Positions 44,839 through 54,855 of a stretch of 64,000 nt of DNA are shown piece by piece. Both the position numbers and the translations under genes were made by a program. The DNA comes from Desulfoplanes formicivorans (GTDB lineage Bacteria > Desulfobacterota > Desulfovibrionia > Desulfovibrionales > Desulfomicrobiaceae). The stretch's first letter is position 1. Each line of letters begins with the position of its first letter. The stretch is from contig NZ_BDFE01000008.1 of assembly GCF_001748225.1 (NCBI RefSeq), positions 186,001-250,000 of the forward strand. The letters run 5' to 3'. The notes below the pieces were generated by a model. That model was not told the origin of the DNA, made no database searches, and worked only from the letters and a program-made list of their open reading frames with translations.

Positions 44839-45732
44839 ATGAACGAATCCCCTTGTATAATCCGGTCGGCCATGTGGCTCGGCTGCGCCTTGGTCGTTTG
44901 GATACTGGTCACCGGGTGTGCAGCCGTCAACAAGAAGGAAACCGTTGTGTCCGCCCGGCCTGATGCAGAATTTCACCATGCATTGCGGCTCATGCAGGAA
45001 AATGATGTTCCCGGGGCCATCGACATGCTGGACAGGGTGATCGTGGCCAACCCTGATGACAGCGTGGCCTTGTACAATCGGGGGTATTGTTTCCAACAGA
45101 CCGAAGCGTATTTGAACGCTGTGGCGGATTATACTGCGGCCCTGGAAATCGATCCGGATATGGTCCAGGCGGCCTGCAACCGTGGCTCCGCGCTGTTTGC
45201 CCATGGACAAAAGGACGAGGCCCGCAAGCAGTGGGAATCTCTTGCCAGGAGGCATCCCGAGTATGCACCGACGTTTTACAATCTCGGCCTGTATTATCTG
45301 GAGAAAAAGCAGTTCGACCGGGCGGTGAAGGAATTTTCAAGGGCCATCAACAGGGATCCCTCCATGACCGCGGCTTTTGTCAACCGTGCCAACGGGTATG
45401 TGGCCCTGGGCAGACTCGAGGAGGCTGCCCAGGACTACACCCGTGCCATTGCCCTCAAGCGAACCGATGCCCAGATCTATTTCAACCGTGCCGTGGCCTG
45501 GGATGAAATGGCTGATTATGATCAGGCCATTTCCGATTATTCCAGGGCCGTTGCGTTTGATCCGGATTTTGCGGCCGCCTACTACAATCGGGGTATCCTG
45601 TACATGCGCCTTGGCGGCAAGCGTCTCGGGTGCGCGGATATGAGCCAGGCGTGCAGTCTGGGATTGTGTGACCGGTACCGGCAGTTGCAAAAGCTGGGGG
45701 ATTGTCCACTGGATGTTGATGAGCACGAATAA
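44839..45732 (+). CDS. TPR-repeat lipoprotein leading the T2SS cluster
   Basis: 297 residues. A lipoprotein signal peptide ends ILVTGC (lipid Cys near residue 27). About six tetratricopeptide repeats follow (e.g. YNRGYCFQQTEAYLNAVADY, YNLGLYYLEKKQFDRAVKEF, YYNRGILYMRLGGK). Such outer-membrane-anchored TPR proteins often act as pilotins or assembly factors for secretins; here that role for GspD is an inference from position. It overlaps the start of the gspC-like gene by 14 bases. Confidence 0.88.
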   Translation: MNESPCIIRSAMWLGCALVVWILVTGCAAVNKKETVVSARPDAEFHHALRLMQENDVPGAIDMLDRVIVANPDDSVALYNRGYCFQQTEAYLNAVADYTAALEIDPDMVQAACNRGSALFAHGQKDEARKQWESLARRHPEYAPTFYNLGLYYLEKKQFDRAVKEFSRAINRDPSMTAAFVNRANGYVALGRLEEAAQDYTRAIALKRTDAQIYFNRAVAWDEMADYDQAISDYSRAVAFDPDFAAAYYNRGILYMRLGGKRLGCADMSQACSLGLCDRYRQLQKLGDCPLDVDEHE

Positions 45733-46582
45733 CAGGCCGCACGCAACATACGGGTTTTCCATGCTGGGATTGACAAAGGGGCTTGAAGGTTTGGGGGCAA
45801 TGCTTCGCGGTTTCAGGACCGGCCTGACTCCATTGGTGCAGATGATCAATGCGACCGTGTTGACCACGGTGATCAATGTGCTGGTTATTGTCCTTGTCGT
45901 GTACATGCTTGTGGCAGCCGGTCTGAAACGGGACAGGGTAGCCCTGGAAAACAGGGCTATTGTGAACAGTCATCGCGAGACGGTTCGCCAGCCCCGGGCA
46001 AAGCCGCTAGCAGGTCCCAGGTTGAGGCGTCTTGAAGAGTATCGCTCCATTGCTGCCCGTGATCTTTTCGGAACCGGGAAACAGGCTGTCAAACCAGGGG
46101 ACGACAAGGAAGAGGTCAGGATCGAGAACATGCCATTGGCCTCGTTGCAGCTCAGACTCATGGGCACTGTGGTCGCCAGCGATCCGGCCATGCGAAAGGC
46201 CATCATTGCCGAGGCCAACGGGCGCAATGAGCGCATGTACCGTGAAGGGGACCGGGTCAAAGGCGCCACCATCAAGAAAATTCTCCGGTATGCGGTTGTG
46301 CTGAACACAGGCAAGAGGGACGAGGTGCTGAAAATGGAGATCCCCCGCAAAGACAAACCGAATCCGCCATCGGGCCGGTTGGACAGGCGCGTTCCGGTTC
46401 AGGCCGTTACCCATAGTCGGGGAGAGGCCCAACAGTCCCTTGCGACGAGTTCCTTGCTATTTGAGACAACCGCGTTTGAAGGCCACTGGTCTGGCGGGAT
46501 CAGCGATCAGACTCAAGAGCATGGGACAGGCAGCGTTTTATTCACGCCGGGACTATGGATCAATGATATTCTCTCGGGGTGA
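45719..46582 (+). CDS. gspC: Type II secretion inner-membrane protein GspC
   Basis: 287 residues. A transmembrane helix (TVINVLVIVLVVYMLVAAGL, near residues 45-65) precedes the HR domain: RDLFGTG, then LASLQLRLMGTVVASDPAMR and YREGDRVKGATIKKILRYAV. The HR domain binds the N domains of the secretin. After about residue 220 the sequence is Pro/Ser-rich with no PDZ domain. The ATG at 45719 is preferred, overlapping the TPR gene; ATG 45761 is an alternative. Confidence 0.85.
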   Translation: MSTNNRPHATYGFSMLGLTKGLEGLGAMLRGFRTGLTPLVQMINATVLTTVINVLVIVLVVYMLVAAGLKRDRVALENRAIVNSHRETVRQPRAKPLAGPRLRRLEEYRSIAARDLFGTGKQAVKPGDDKEEVRIENMPLASLQLRLMGTVVASDPAMRKAIIAEANGRNERMYREGDRVKGATIKKILRYAVVLNTGKRDEVLKMEIPRKDKPNPPSGRLDRRVPVQAVTHSRGEAQQSLATSSLLFETTAFEGHWSGGISDQTQEHGTGSVLFTPGLWINDILSG

Positions 46583-46755
46583 AGGCCCATCCCCTGTCCA
46601 GTCTGAAGCAGGCCGGCGCTCTGCATGATGCGCTGGTGCGGATCGGGAAGGTTTTTGTGAACATCAGGCGGTTCGGGCGTGAGCAGGACATTGCCCTGTG
46701 TATGCACTCATGGGTGGCAAAACGTTTCAATCAAGCATGCAAAGCGAGATGGTCT

Positions 46756-48708
46756 ATGCATTTTTCAGATAAACGAACCGGTTGCGTTCTGGTGGGATTG
46801 TTCATGGCCCTGATGGTTGTCTGTACTTCCGGGGCAGAGGCCCAGCAGGCCCGGGAATCCAAGTACATTACCATGGATTTTGACCAGGTGGATATCCATA
46901 TATTCATCAAGTTCATCAGTGAGATAACCGGAAGAAATTTTGTGGTCGACGACAAGGTCAAGGGCAAGGTCACGGTGCTCTCGCCTTCCCGGATCAATGT
47001 GGACGAGGCCTACAAGGTGTTTGAGTCGGTTCTCGAGGTCAACGGACTGACCGCGGTTCCTGCGGGCGGGGTGACCAAGATTGTGCCTTCGATTCTGGCT
47101 CGGCAGAAGAATATCGAGACCCGTATCAAACCCTTTCGTTCGTCCCGTCCCGATGACACCTTCGTGACCCAGATCATCCCTTTGCAGCATGCATCAGCCG
47201 ATGATTTGCGCAAGATCATGATGCCCATGGTCTCCAAGGAAGGTATTCTCATTGCCTATGCGCCCACGGAAACACTCATCCTGACCGATTATTTTTCCAA
47301 TATCCAGCGGTTGCTCCGTATCGTGGGCGAGCTGGACATCGCCCTTGAGGACGCGAGGATCACGGTCATCCGGCTCAAGTATGCCGAGGCGGCTGATGCG
47401 GTCGGCCAGATAGCCAAGCTCGTGCAGCCCCAGAAAACAGGTGGAAAGACCCCGGCCGTGGTCAAGATAGTGGCGGATGAGCGGCTCAATGCGGTCATTG
47501 TGTTGGCCGAGAACAAGGAAATGGCTCAGATCGTCCGTCTGCTGAATGATCTGGATCATCCCACTCCCAAGGGGAAGAACTCCATTCATGTGGTTCATCT
47601 GGACAATGCCGATGCCGAGGAATTGAGCAAGGTCCTCACCGGTCTGGCAGGTCAGCAGACCAACAAGGGCAAGGAACCTGTCATTTCCAAGGATGTCAAA
47701 ATCGTGGCCGACAAGGCCACCAACAGTCTGGTGGTCACGGCCAAACCCGACGAGTTCGAAGCGCTGCAAGCGGTTTTAAGGGAACTCGATCAGCCCAGAA
47801 AACAGGTTTATGTGGAGGCGGCGATCATCGAAGTGACCGCGGGGGATTCTCTTGATCTGGGGGTTGCCTGGCAAGGGGGAGGCGAGTCCGGAGATACCGT
47901 GGTCATAGGTACGGCCAATACCTCGACGGTGCAGGGTAACAGCTCGGGCGGGATTCCCACTGCAAGTATCAACGGCATTGCAACCAGTGCGGCCCAAACC
48001 TTTTCCTTTGGTCTTCTGTCCATGCCCTTTACCTTCAACGGGTACCAGTATTTCAGCCTGGGTGCTTTTCTCCAGGCCGCCCAGACGGACAGTAGTGTGA
48101 ATATCATTTCCACCCCCCAGCTCATGACCCTGGAGAACGAGGAAGCCAAGGTGGTCATTGCCGAGAATCGGCCTTACCAGACAAGCACCAACACCTCGGA
48201 CGCAGACATTGATTACGCCAACTACGAGTACAAGGACGTTGGCGTGACTCTGAAGGTCACTCCCCAGATCAATGAACGGGGATCGGTGAAAATGAAGATC
48301 TATCAGGAAACCAGCCGGGTTGATTCTCAGGCGACCCTGGCCACCGGGGGAACCCTGACACCCATTACGCGCAAGAGACAGGCCGAAACCACGGTTGAAG
48401 TGGCTGACGGCAAGACCGTGGTCATTGCCGGTCTTATTGAGGACAGCTCGACCAATTCCAAAACCAAGGTTCCCGGTCTCGGGGATATCCCCCTTTTGGG
48501 CTGGCTGTTCAAAACGGATTCCACATCCACTGCCAAGACCAACATGTTTGTGTTTCTCACTCCTCATGTGGTTGAAAGCCCCGAGGATTCCCGCAAGGTT
48601 TTTCTGGACAAGATGAAACTCATCGAATCCGTGCGGTTCAACTCCCGGGGACGCATCGAACCCATGAACAAGCCCTTGTTCATGGCCGGTCCCCTGGTGA
48701 TCAGATGA
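46756..48708 (+). CDS. gspD: Type II secretion secretin GspD
   Basis: 650 residues. Signal peptide (VLVGLFMALMVVCTSGAEA), N0 domain (DFDQVDIHIFIKFISEITG), three N1-N3 repeats (e.g. RIVGELDIALEDARI, VHLDNADAEELSKVL) and the secretin barrel. The barrel has VEAAIIEVTAGDSLDLGVAW, VGVTLKVTPQINERGSVKM and VPGLGDIPLLGWLFKTDS. It forms the outer-membrane gate. The open frame reaches back to a GTG at 46579 overlapping gspC, but that would put 59 residues in front of the signal peptide. Confidence 0.93.
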   Translation: MHFSDKRTGCVLVGLFMALMVVCTSGAEAQQARESKYITMDFDQVDIHIFIKFISEITGRNFVVDDKVKGKVTVLSPSRINVDEAYKVFESVLEVNGLTAVPAGGVTKIVPSILARQKNIETRIKPFRSSRPDDTFVTQIIPLQHASADDLRKIMMPMVSKEGILIAYAPTETLILTDYFSNIQRLLRIVGELDIALEDARITVIRLKYAEAADAVGQIAKLVQPQKTGGKTPAVVKIVADERLNAVIVLAENKEMAQIVRLLNDLDHPTPKGKNSIHVVHLDNADAEELSKVLTGLAGQQTNKGKEPVISKDVKIVADKATNSLVVTAKPDEFEALQAVLRELDQPRKQVYVEAAIIEVTAGDSLDLGVAWQGGGESGDTVVIGTANTSTVQGNSSGGIPTASINGIATSAAQTFSFGLLSMPFTFNGYQYFSLGAFLQAAQTDSSVNIISTPQLMTLENEEAKVVIAENRPYQTSTNTSDADIDYANYEYKDVGVTLKVTPQINERGSVKMKIYQETSRVDSQATLATGGTLTPITRKRQAETTVEVADGKTVVIAGLIEDSSTNSKTKVPGLGDIPLLGWLFKTDSTSTAKTNMFVFLTPHVVESPEDSRKVFLDKMKLIESVRFNSRGRIEPMNKPLFMAGPLVIR

Positions 48709-50414
48709 TGAAGTCCATGACGCCCGAGGAATACTTTGTTCACAAGGGGCGAATCACGCCCGAGGACGTGGACGAAACCCGTGCCATCCTCGAGGAGAGG
48801 GGCGGTGAAGCATCACGTATTCTTCTGGAACAGAACAAGATTTCCGAACGTGAGTTTCTTGATTTCTGGTCCCGGACACTGGGTATGGATATTGTGGAGG
48901 ATCTTGGTTCCAGGGAACTGGATTATGCATTGGTCAATACCTTGCCCATCCAGTACGCCAAGAAACATCTGGTTTTGCCATATGGCCGCACACAACATGA
49001 AGTTCTGGTCGTGATTCACGATCCCCTGACCAGTGATGATGTGCTGGGTGATCTGCATGTCATGTTCGCTCCTCTTGCCGTGACCGCAGCATTGGCTCCG
49101 GCCAGGGAGATTCTTTCGGCCATCAATCGGGTGTATGGGCAGGCGGAAGACGACGGAGCCAGTGAGATCATCCAGGATTTGGACCGGGGAGAGGACGAAG
49201 ACCTGCTCACGGGCATCGAGGACGAGGTCGGAGCCGACCTGTTGGACGAGACCAGCGAGGCCCCCATCATCAAGCTGGTCAACCATATTCTGGCCCAGGC
49301 CGTAAAGGGCCGGGCCAGCGACATCCATATCGAACCCTACCAGCACGAACTCAATGTCCGATTCCGTCTTGACGGGGTGTTGTACAGCAAGCTGTCCCTG
49401 TCCAGGAAAATCCATTCCGCAGTGGTCTCGCGCATCAAGATCATGGCCAAGCTGGACATTGCGGAAAAACGCCTCCCCCAGGACGGCCGCATCGAGATCC
49501 GCATCGGGGACCGGCAGGTGGATCTTCGTGTTTCCACCATTCCCACGGCATTTGGCGAACGGGTGGTTATGCGGCTTTTGGAAAAGGGGCTCAGGCTGCT
49601 GACTCTGGAAGAGATAGGCCTGCCTGAGCCGTTGCTCCAGGATATGTACCGGCTGATCACCCTCTCCCACGGGATTGTTCTGGTGACAGGGCCCACGGGT
49701 AGCGGGAAGACCACAACCCTGTATGCGGCCCTGAACCATATCAATGCTCCGGACAAGAACATCCTGACCATTGAGGATCCCGTTGAATATCAGCTCGACG
49801 GGATCGGTCAGATGCAGGTTGCCTCCAAGATTGATCTGACATTTGCCCGGGGGCTGCGGGCCATGGTTAGGCAGGATCCCGACGTCATTCTGGTGGGGGA
49901 AATCCGTGATCTGGAAACCGCGGAAATCGCCATTCAGGCCGCGTTGACCGGCCATCTGGTTTTTTCCACTCTGCACACCAATGACGCGGCTTCGGCCGTG
50001 ACCCGGCTGATCGATATGGGCATTGAACCCTTTCTGGTTTCGTCTTCGGTCCGGGCGATCATTGCCCAGCGGCTGGTTCGCAAACTTTGCACCGCATGTC
50101 GCAGACCCTACAAGTCCACAAAGGCCCAGCTTGACGAATGGGGGCTGGGTTTTCTTTCTCCCGGGACAACCCTGTACAAGGCCAGCGGATGTCCCGCGTG
50201 CCTGGAAACCGGGTACAAGGGAAGGACCGGTATTTACGAATTTCTACACCTGGATGAGGAACTTGCCTCCCTGATTCTTCAGACCTCGGACGCCAACCAG
50301 ATCCGCGCGGCCGCCGTGGCCAAGGGCATGAGCAGTTTGCGTCAGGCCGGCATGGACCTGGTTGCCAGGGGAGAGACTACGGTGAGTGAGATTTTGCGGG
50401 TGACGCAGGTATAG
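48705..50414 (+). CDS. gspE: Type II secretion ATPase GspE
   Basis: 569 residues. An N-terminal GspE-N/GspL-binding domain (about 1-150) is followed by a linker and the RecA-type ATPase. The ATPase has Walker A GPTGSGKTTT (about 328), Asp box LTIEDPVEYQL, Walker B DPDVILVGEIRD and His box TGHLVFSTLHTNDA. A zinc Cys set follows (CTACRRPY, CPACLETG). It powers pseudopilus extension. Overlaps gspD by 4 bases (ATGA). Confidence 0.95.
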   Translation: MMKSMTPEEYFVHKGRITPEDVDETRAILEERGGEASRILLEQNKISEREFLDFWSRTLGMDIVEDLGSRELDYALVNTLPIQYAKKHLVLPYGRTQHEVLVVIHDPLTSDDVLGDLHVMFAPLAVTAALAPAREILSAINRVYGQAEDDGASEIIQDLDRGEDEDLLTGIEDEVGADLLDETSEAPIIKLVNHILAQAVKGRASDIHIEPYQHELNVRFRLDGVLYSKLSLSRKIHSAVVSRIKIMAKLDIAEKRLPQDGRIEIRIGDRQVDLRVSTIPTAFGERVVMRLLEKGLRLLTLEEIGLPEPLLQDMYRLITLSHGIVLVTGPTGSGKTTTLYAALNHINAPDKNILTIEDPVEYQLDGIGQMQVASKIDLTFARGLRAMVRQDPDVILVGEIRDLETAEIAIQAALTGHLVFSTLHTNDAASAVTRLIDMGIEPFLVSSSVRAIIAQRLVRKLCTACRRPYKSTKAQLDEWGLGFLSPGTTLYKASGCPACLETGYKGRTGIYEFLHLDEELASLILQTSDANQIRAAAVAKGMSSLRQAGMDLVARGETTVSEILRVTQV

Positions 50415-50502
50415 CCGTGTGCAGAAGCAGGCGCCGTGTACGCAGGCTGATCTTGGGGCGTCCTGATGACAAATGCGTTTGGTGGTATCCAATCGGGGTG
50501 TT

Positions 50503-51729
50503 ATGGCGGTTTTTGAATACAAGGCCATTGATGGCAGGGGACGGTCCTCCAGGGGAATAGTGGACGCGGACAGTGTTCGTCTGGCCGGGCAGAAATTGCG
50601 TGGTCAGGGATTGTACCCTTCTGTCATCAAACAGGTAAAGAGTTCACCGCGTCAAGGGCGTGGTGACGTTCGGGGACGTCGCTTTTCCCTGTCCAGGATT
50701 TCCCGGTCCCAGCTTGCCTCGTCCATTCGGCAACTCTCCACCCTCCTGGGGGCAGGGCTTCCCCTGGTTACCTCCATCAACGGCGTGGTCAAGCAGATGA
50801 AACCCGGTCCCCTGCGTCTGGTCCTGACCCAGATCAAGGAGCGGGTCAATGAGGGAAGCAGTCTGTCCGATGCCCTGGAAGAACATGGTTCGGTCTTTCC
50901 GCCGACCTTTTCCGCTCTGGTCCGTGCCGGTGAGACCTCGGGAACACTGGAGCTGGTCATGGAGCAATTGGCTGATTTTGAGGAACGAAAACTGGCCCTG
51001 ATCAGAAAGATCCAGACCAGTCTGGCCTATCCCGTGCTCATGCTTGTTACCGGCCTTGCCGTGGTGTTTTTTCTCCTGACCTATGTCATCCCCAAGGTGA
51101 CCCAGATATTTCTGGATTACGGCCAAATCCTGCCGCGCCCCACGATCATTCTCATCGCCATCAGCTCGTTTTTGCAACAGTACTGGCCGATTCTTTTCGG
51201 GGGGGGGCTGGTCTTCGTCCTTTTGGTCAGGTTCTATGTGCGGACCACAACCGGCAGGGTCAGGTTTCACGCGTTCATTCTCAGGGTGCCGGTGGTCGGG
51301 CCCATTTTGCACCATGCGGCCATCTCCCGGTTTGCCAGAACCTTTGCCACCCTGCTCAAGAACGATGTTTCCCTGCTGACGGCGTTAAACGTGGTGCGTA
51401 ACGTGGTGGACAATGAAGTCATGGCTACTGCCATTGATGCCAGTCGCAAGGAGATCAGTGAGGGAGAAAGCATTGCCGCGCCCCTGTCGCGCAAGGGGAT
51501 CTTCCCTGAAACCGTTATTCAAATGATCGCGGCCGGGGAACAGAGTGGCCATCTGGACGCCATGCTTTTCAAGGTTGCGGAGACCTCGGAAATGGAGGTC
51601 TCCACCCGTCTGGGCGTAGCCACCTCCCTGCTCGAGCCGATAATGATCCTGGGACTCGGGATGATTGTCGGATTTGTTGTCCTTGCCGTGCTTTTGCCCA
51701 TTTTCGAGATGAGTCATCTCATACGATAG
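50503..51729 (+). CDS. gspF: Type II secretion inner-membrane platform protein GspF
   Basis: 408 residues. MAVFEYKAIDGRGRSSRGIVDA is the standard start. Two homologous cytoplasmic helical domains (IRQLSTLLGAGLPLVTSI and RTFATLLKNDVSLLTALN) and three membrane helices (e.g. YPVLMLVTGLAVVFFLLTYVI) are present. It couples the GspE motor to the pseudopilus. ATG at 50503 has a weak GGGGTG ribosome site. Confidence 0.94.
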   Translation: MAVFEYKAIDGRGRSSRGIVDADSVRLAGQKLRGQGLYPSVIKQVKSSPRQGRGDVRGRRFSLSRISRSQLASSIRQLSTLLGAGLPLVTSINGVVKQMKPGPLRLVLTQIKERVNEGSSLSDALEEHGSVFPPTFSALVRAGETSGTLELVMEQLADFEERKLALIRKIQTSLAYPVLMLVTGLAVVFFLLTYVIPKVTQIFLDYGQILPRPTIILIAISSFLQQYWPILFGGGLVFVLLVRFYVRTTTGRVRFHAFILRVPVVGPILHHAAISRFARTFATLLKNDVSLLTALNVVRNVVDNEVMATAIDASRKEISEGESIAAPLSRKGIFPETVIQMIAAGEQSGHLDAMLFKVAETSEMEVSTRLGVATSLLEPIMILGLGMIVGFVVLAVLLPIFEMSHLIR

Positions 51730-51891
51730 GGGAGTACGCAGTGCGCAGGTGCTGCGGGTAAAAAATGTAGTGTTTGAGCTGTGGTCGGTTCATGGAACAT
51801 GTTACAAACACAATGAGTTTTCGGAGAAAACCGGCGGTTTGCAATCGGGGAAACAGCGTATTGCGCATATTCCTCTCCTGCCTTTGACATT

Positions 51892-53379
51892 ATGTATGTT
51901 TCCTACTTCGGGCTCAAGCAGAGCCCTTTCAGAACCGCGCCAGATCCGGATTATTTTTTCGGATCCGGGCTGCATCTCAGGGCCGTGGATCGGGTCGTCC
52001 ACGCCATTCGGGAACGGGCCGGACTGATTCTTGTCATGGGCGAGATCGGTCAGGGCAAGACAACGGTCTGTCGGTACATCCAGACCCGGTACCGCGACGA
52101 GTTTGTGATGGGGTATCTGGGCAATCCGTTTCTGGATGTCCGGGAGTTTGGCCGTCAGATCCTTCTGGAGTTCGGACTTGCCGGGGATGTTGCGGGAACG
52201 GGAGATATTATTCGTGTACTGGCAACGTTCCTGAAGGATCAGGACAGGCAGGGCAAGGTGGTTGTACTCTTTTTGGACGAGGCCCATCTGCTCAGTCCCG
52301 ACGTGCTCGAGTTCCTGCTCATCGTGACCAATATTCAGCACCGGGGTCGCCATCTCTTGCAGATGGTTTTGGCCGGTCAGAACGAGTTCCAGGAAACCCT
52401 GCGTCAGCCGAGATTTGCTTCTTTGAATCAACGCCTCGGGAATCGGATCATGGTTACCGACCTGACCAAGAAGGAGGTTGCCGAGTATATCCGTTTTCGT
52501 CTGGATCAGGCAGGCTGGTCGGGCAAGACCCTGTTCACGTCTGGGGCCGTGTCCAGAATCTGGAAGGTAACCCGGGGGAATCCGCGGCTGATCAATCAGG
52601 TTTGCGAACGTCTTCTTGAAGGGGCCTATGAGGGACGAGTCCATCGAATCGTTCCCAGAGACGTGGAACAGGTGTGCACCGATCCGGTCTGTGTGCCTCT
52701 TCTTTTTCCGAACAGGAAACATGGGGAGCAGTACGTGTGGGGACCCGTGCTGGTGGGAACGTTTCTGGCCCTCGGCCTTGTGGGCTTTTCTAGCCCCCTC
52801 CATCCGCCCGGGCCTTCCGGCAACCTGGCTGTTTCTGCGCTTGTTCCATCCCGGGAGAAGCCAGTTAACGTTACATCAGGCAGCCTTGAAATGTCTGAAC
52901 ACAAGGCTCCTGGAACTCCTGGTTCGGTGGCCGCAGTTGACGGGGACAATGGAACACAAACAGGGGTGGAAGCAAAATTGGAAAAGATACTCGAACTGCT
53001 GGCCCAAAGAAAAGGGGCCGATATCGCCCGACCCGGGACGACCAATCCCGGGCGCAGGTCCCAAACAGGTGCTTCCAGTTCAGACTCTGTACTTCCTGCC
53101 AGGTCTTCGGGGCAGGAGAAACCGGCGCGCGCATCAAGGAATCATCTGTCCGAAATCCGGGAACCGGTGTTGCCCTCGTCCCCGGAGATCGTAGTGGCCG
53201 CCATTGTCTGGGACCCGCTTCCCCGGTCCCGATTGGCCGTTGTGAACGAACGTATTGTCAAACAGGGAGATGTTGTGGGCCGGGGGTATACGGTCGAGGC
53301 CATCCGCAAGGACAGTATACGCCTGGTGAAAGCCGGGAGAATGTTTGAAAATCGTGTTCACGGAAAGGGAAAGAAGTAG
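51892..53379 (+). CDS. GspA-GspB fusion: AAA ATPase with periplasmic T2SSB domain
   Basis: 495 residues. The cytoplasmic ATPase of the ExeA/GspA group (about 1-270) starts [19 protein letters not shown] and has Walker [10 protein letters not shown] (50-58) and Walker [14 protein letters not shown] membrane helix follows ([18 protein letters not shown], about 283-300), then a long low-complexity linker. The C-terminal domain (about 430-490: [38 protein letters not shown]) looks like ExeB/GspB. In Aeromonas, ExeA and ExeB are separate and help place the secretin through peptidoglycan. Fusing them is compact and unusual. Confidence 0.85.
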   Translation: MYVSYFGLKQSPFRTAPDPDYFFGSGLHLRAVDRVVHAIRERAGLILVMGEIGQGKTTVCRYIQTRYRDEFVMGYLGNPFLDVREFGRQILLEFGLAGDVAGTGDIIRVLATFLKDQDRQGKVVVLFLDEAHLLSPDVLEFLLIVTNIQHRGRHLLQMVLAGQNEFQETLRQPRFASLNQRLGNRIMVTDLTKKEVAEYIRFRLDQAGWSGKTLFTSGAVSRIWKVTRGNPRLINQVCERLLEGAYEGRVHRIVPRDVEQVCTDPVCVPLLFPNRKHGEQYVWGPVLVGTFLALGLVGFSSPLHPPGPSGNLAVSALVPSREKPVNVTSGSLEMSEHKAPGTPGSVAAVDGDNGTQTGVEAKLEKILELLAQRKGADIARPGTTNPGRRSQTGASSSDSVLPARSSGQEKPARASRNHLSEIREPVLPSSPEIVVAAIVWDPLPRSRLAVVNERIVKQGDVVGRGYTVEAIRKDSIRLVKAGRMFENRVHGKGKK

Positions 53380-53467
53380 CACAAAAGAAAACATGCTGGA
53401 TCAAAAAGACACGATGACGGGATGCTGCCCACTGGTGGCGGTCCCCGATTATCAGGGAGTCATGCAT

Positions 53468-53929
53468 ATGCGTACGAGGTATCATGGAACAACCGGACAG
53501 GGCTCGCGCCTTCAGCGGGGTTTCACCCTCATTGAAATCATGGTGGTCATTGTCATCCTGGGTATTCTGGCCGGGCTCATTGTGCCCAGACTCATGGACG
53601 AACCGGACAAGGCCCGAGTGGTCAAGGCCAAAATGCAGATCGAAAGTCTGCTCACTGCGGTCAAGAAATACAAACTTGATACCGGGGAGTATCCGAGCAC
53701 TGAGCAGGGGCTTATCGCCCTGGTGGAAAAACCCACAGTGGGCAAGGTGCCCGCCAATTATCCGGAAAAGGGATACATTTCCAAGGTCCCTCTTGATCCC
53801 TGGAACAACAATTATGTGTATATCTCTCCGGGTGAGCACGACGATGTGGAAATCATTTCCTACGGTGCCGATGGCGAGGAAGGCGGTGAAGGTGCCAATG
53901 CCGATATCAGGAGCTGGGAACTCGAATAG
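53468..53929 (+). CDS. gspG: Major pseudopilin GspG
   Basis: 153 residues. Class III leader ending RLQRG before [24 protein letters not shown], cut by prepilin peptidase. The Ca-binding region [20 protein letters not shown] and [16 protein letters not shown] are typical of GspG. ATG at 53468 has GGGAG 8 bases upstream; ATG 53462 is too close. Overlaps gspH by 32 bases. Confidence 0.94.
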   Translation: MRTRYHGTTGQGSRLQRGFTLIEIMVVIVILGILAGLIVPRLMDEPDKARVVKAKMQIESLLTAVKKYKLDTGEYPSTEQGLIALVEKPTVGKVPANYPEKGYISKVPLDPWNNNYVYISPGEHDDVEIISYGADGEEGGEGANADIRSWELE

Positions 53930-54425
53930 GGGGTTCACCCTCATCGAGCTGACCATGGTCCTGTTCATTGTCGGCTTGACGCTGGGATTGGTTCTTCCCG
54001 GTATGGACAGGATTTTGGGTGGCGATTCCCTGCGCATGACCGTGAACCGGGTTTTGAGCGGGGCTGATCAGGCCAGAAATCAGGCCATGCTCGACAGGAA
54101 AACCTGGACCCTTGTTCTTGATGTCTCCTCGTCTCTCAAATGGGTTGATGACGCCTTGCTGGACAAGGACAAGCAGACCCTTGTCCTCAGGCCCGAGAGG
54201 GGGACCCGCTTCCGGGATGTTGTCCTGATCCGCACCGGCGAGGTCATCAAAGAAAAAAGGGCGGCCCTGGCCTTTTTGCCGAACGGTCTGGCCGAGCCAG
54301 CCCTGATCCACTGCCTGGCCGAGGACGGACGCATCCAAACCATCTATCTCAAGCCTTTCAACCCTCGGCCGGTGGTTGTTGCCGGTGACAAGGGATTTGA
54401 GGATTTCTTCAAGGATCAAGGTTAA
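53898..54425 (+). CDS. gspH: Minor pseudopilin GspH
   Basis: 175 residues. Very short leader [12 protein letters not shown] before [24 protein letters not shown]. The rest ([20 protein letters not shown]) fits GspH. It is read in a different frame and starts inside the end of gspG. Confidence 0.85.
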   Translation: MPISGAGNSNRGFTLIELTMVLFIVGLTLGLVLPGMDRILGGDSLRMTVNRVLSGADQARNQAMLDRKTWTLVLDVSSSLKWVDDALLDKDKQTLVLRPERGTRFRDVVLIRTGEVIKEKRAALAFLPNGLAEPALIHCLAEDGRIQTIYLKPFNPRPVVVAGDKGFEDFFKDQG

Positions 54426-54428
54426 CGG

Positions 54429-54854
54429 ATGAAGCCTCTTTCAACTGCCCCGGTTGCCAATGGTTCCCTGGCGTCAAGATCCAGGGGTCTGTCCTCTCCC
54501 TGTGGTCTGACCCTCATGGAGGTTTTGGTCGCCCTGATCATTCTTGCGGTGGGTCTTTTGGCGGTTCTCAAGGGAAGTGGCGACAATCAGAAAGCCTTGA
54601 TCGCTTCCCGGGAGATGACCGAGGTCGGTATGCTCGGACAGAATCTCCTGGAAGAAATCGGAGCCGCGGGCCTGGACAAATGGGAGGTATGGCAGGGGAC
54701 CTTTGATCCCCCGTATGATGGATACGCCTGGGAAATGGAGACTGTTGCCACGGACGTAACAGCCATGGAAAAGGGGGTGTTGACCATCCGTCTCGCCCGG
54801 GACCAGAGCCGTGTCCTGGTGCTTGAAGAGCTTTTCTTGACGGGAGAACAATGA
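54429..54854 (+). CDS. gspI: Minor pseudopilin GspI
   Basis: 141 residues. Leader of about 26 residues, then CG before LTLMEVLVALIILAVGLLAVL and MLGQNLLEEI. The Gly of the processing site and Glu5 are kept. Follows gspH by 3 bases. Confidence 0.87.
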   Translation: MKPLSTAPVANGSLASRSRGLSSPCGLTLMEVLVALIILAVGLLAVLKGSGDNQKALIASREMTEVGMLGQNLLEEIGAAGLDKWEVWQGTFDPPYDGYAWEMETVATDVTAMEKGVLTIRLARDQSRVLVLEELFLTGEQ

Positions 54855-54855
54855 G

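Noticed and set aside
46579-46755. Longer GspD start overlapping gspC (GTGA)
   Set aside because: Would place 59 residues before an evident signal peptide; the overlap is probably chance, though coupling cannot be excluded.
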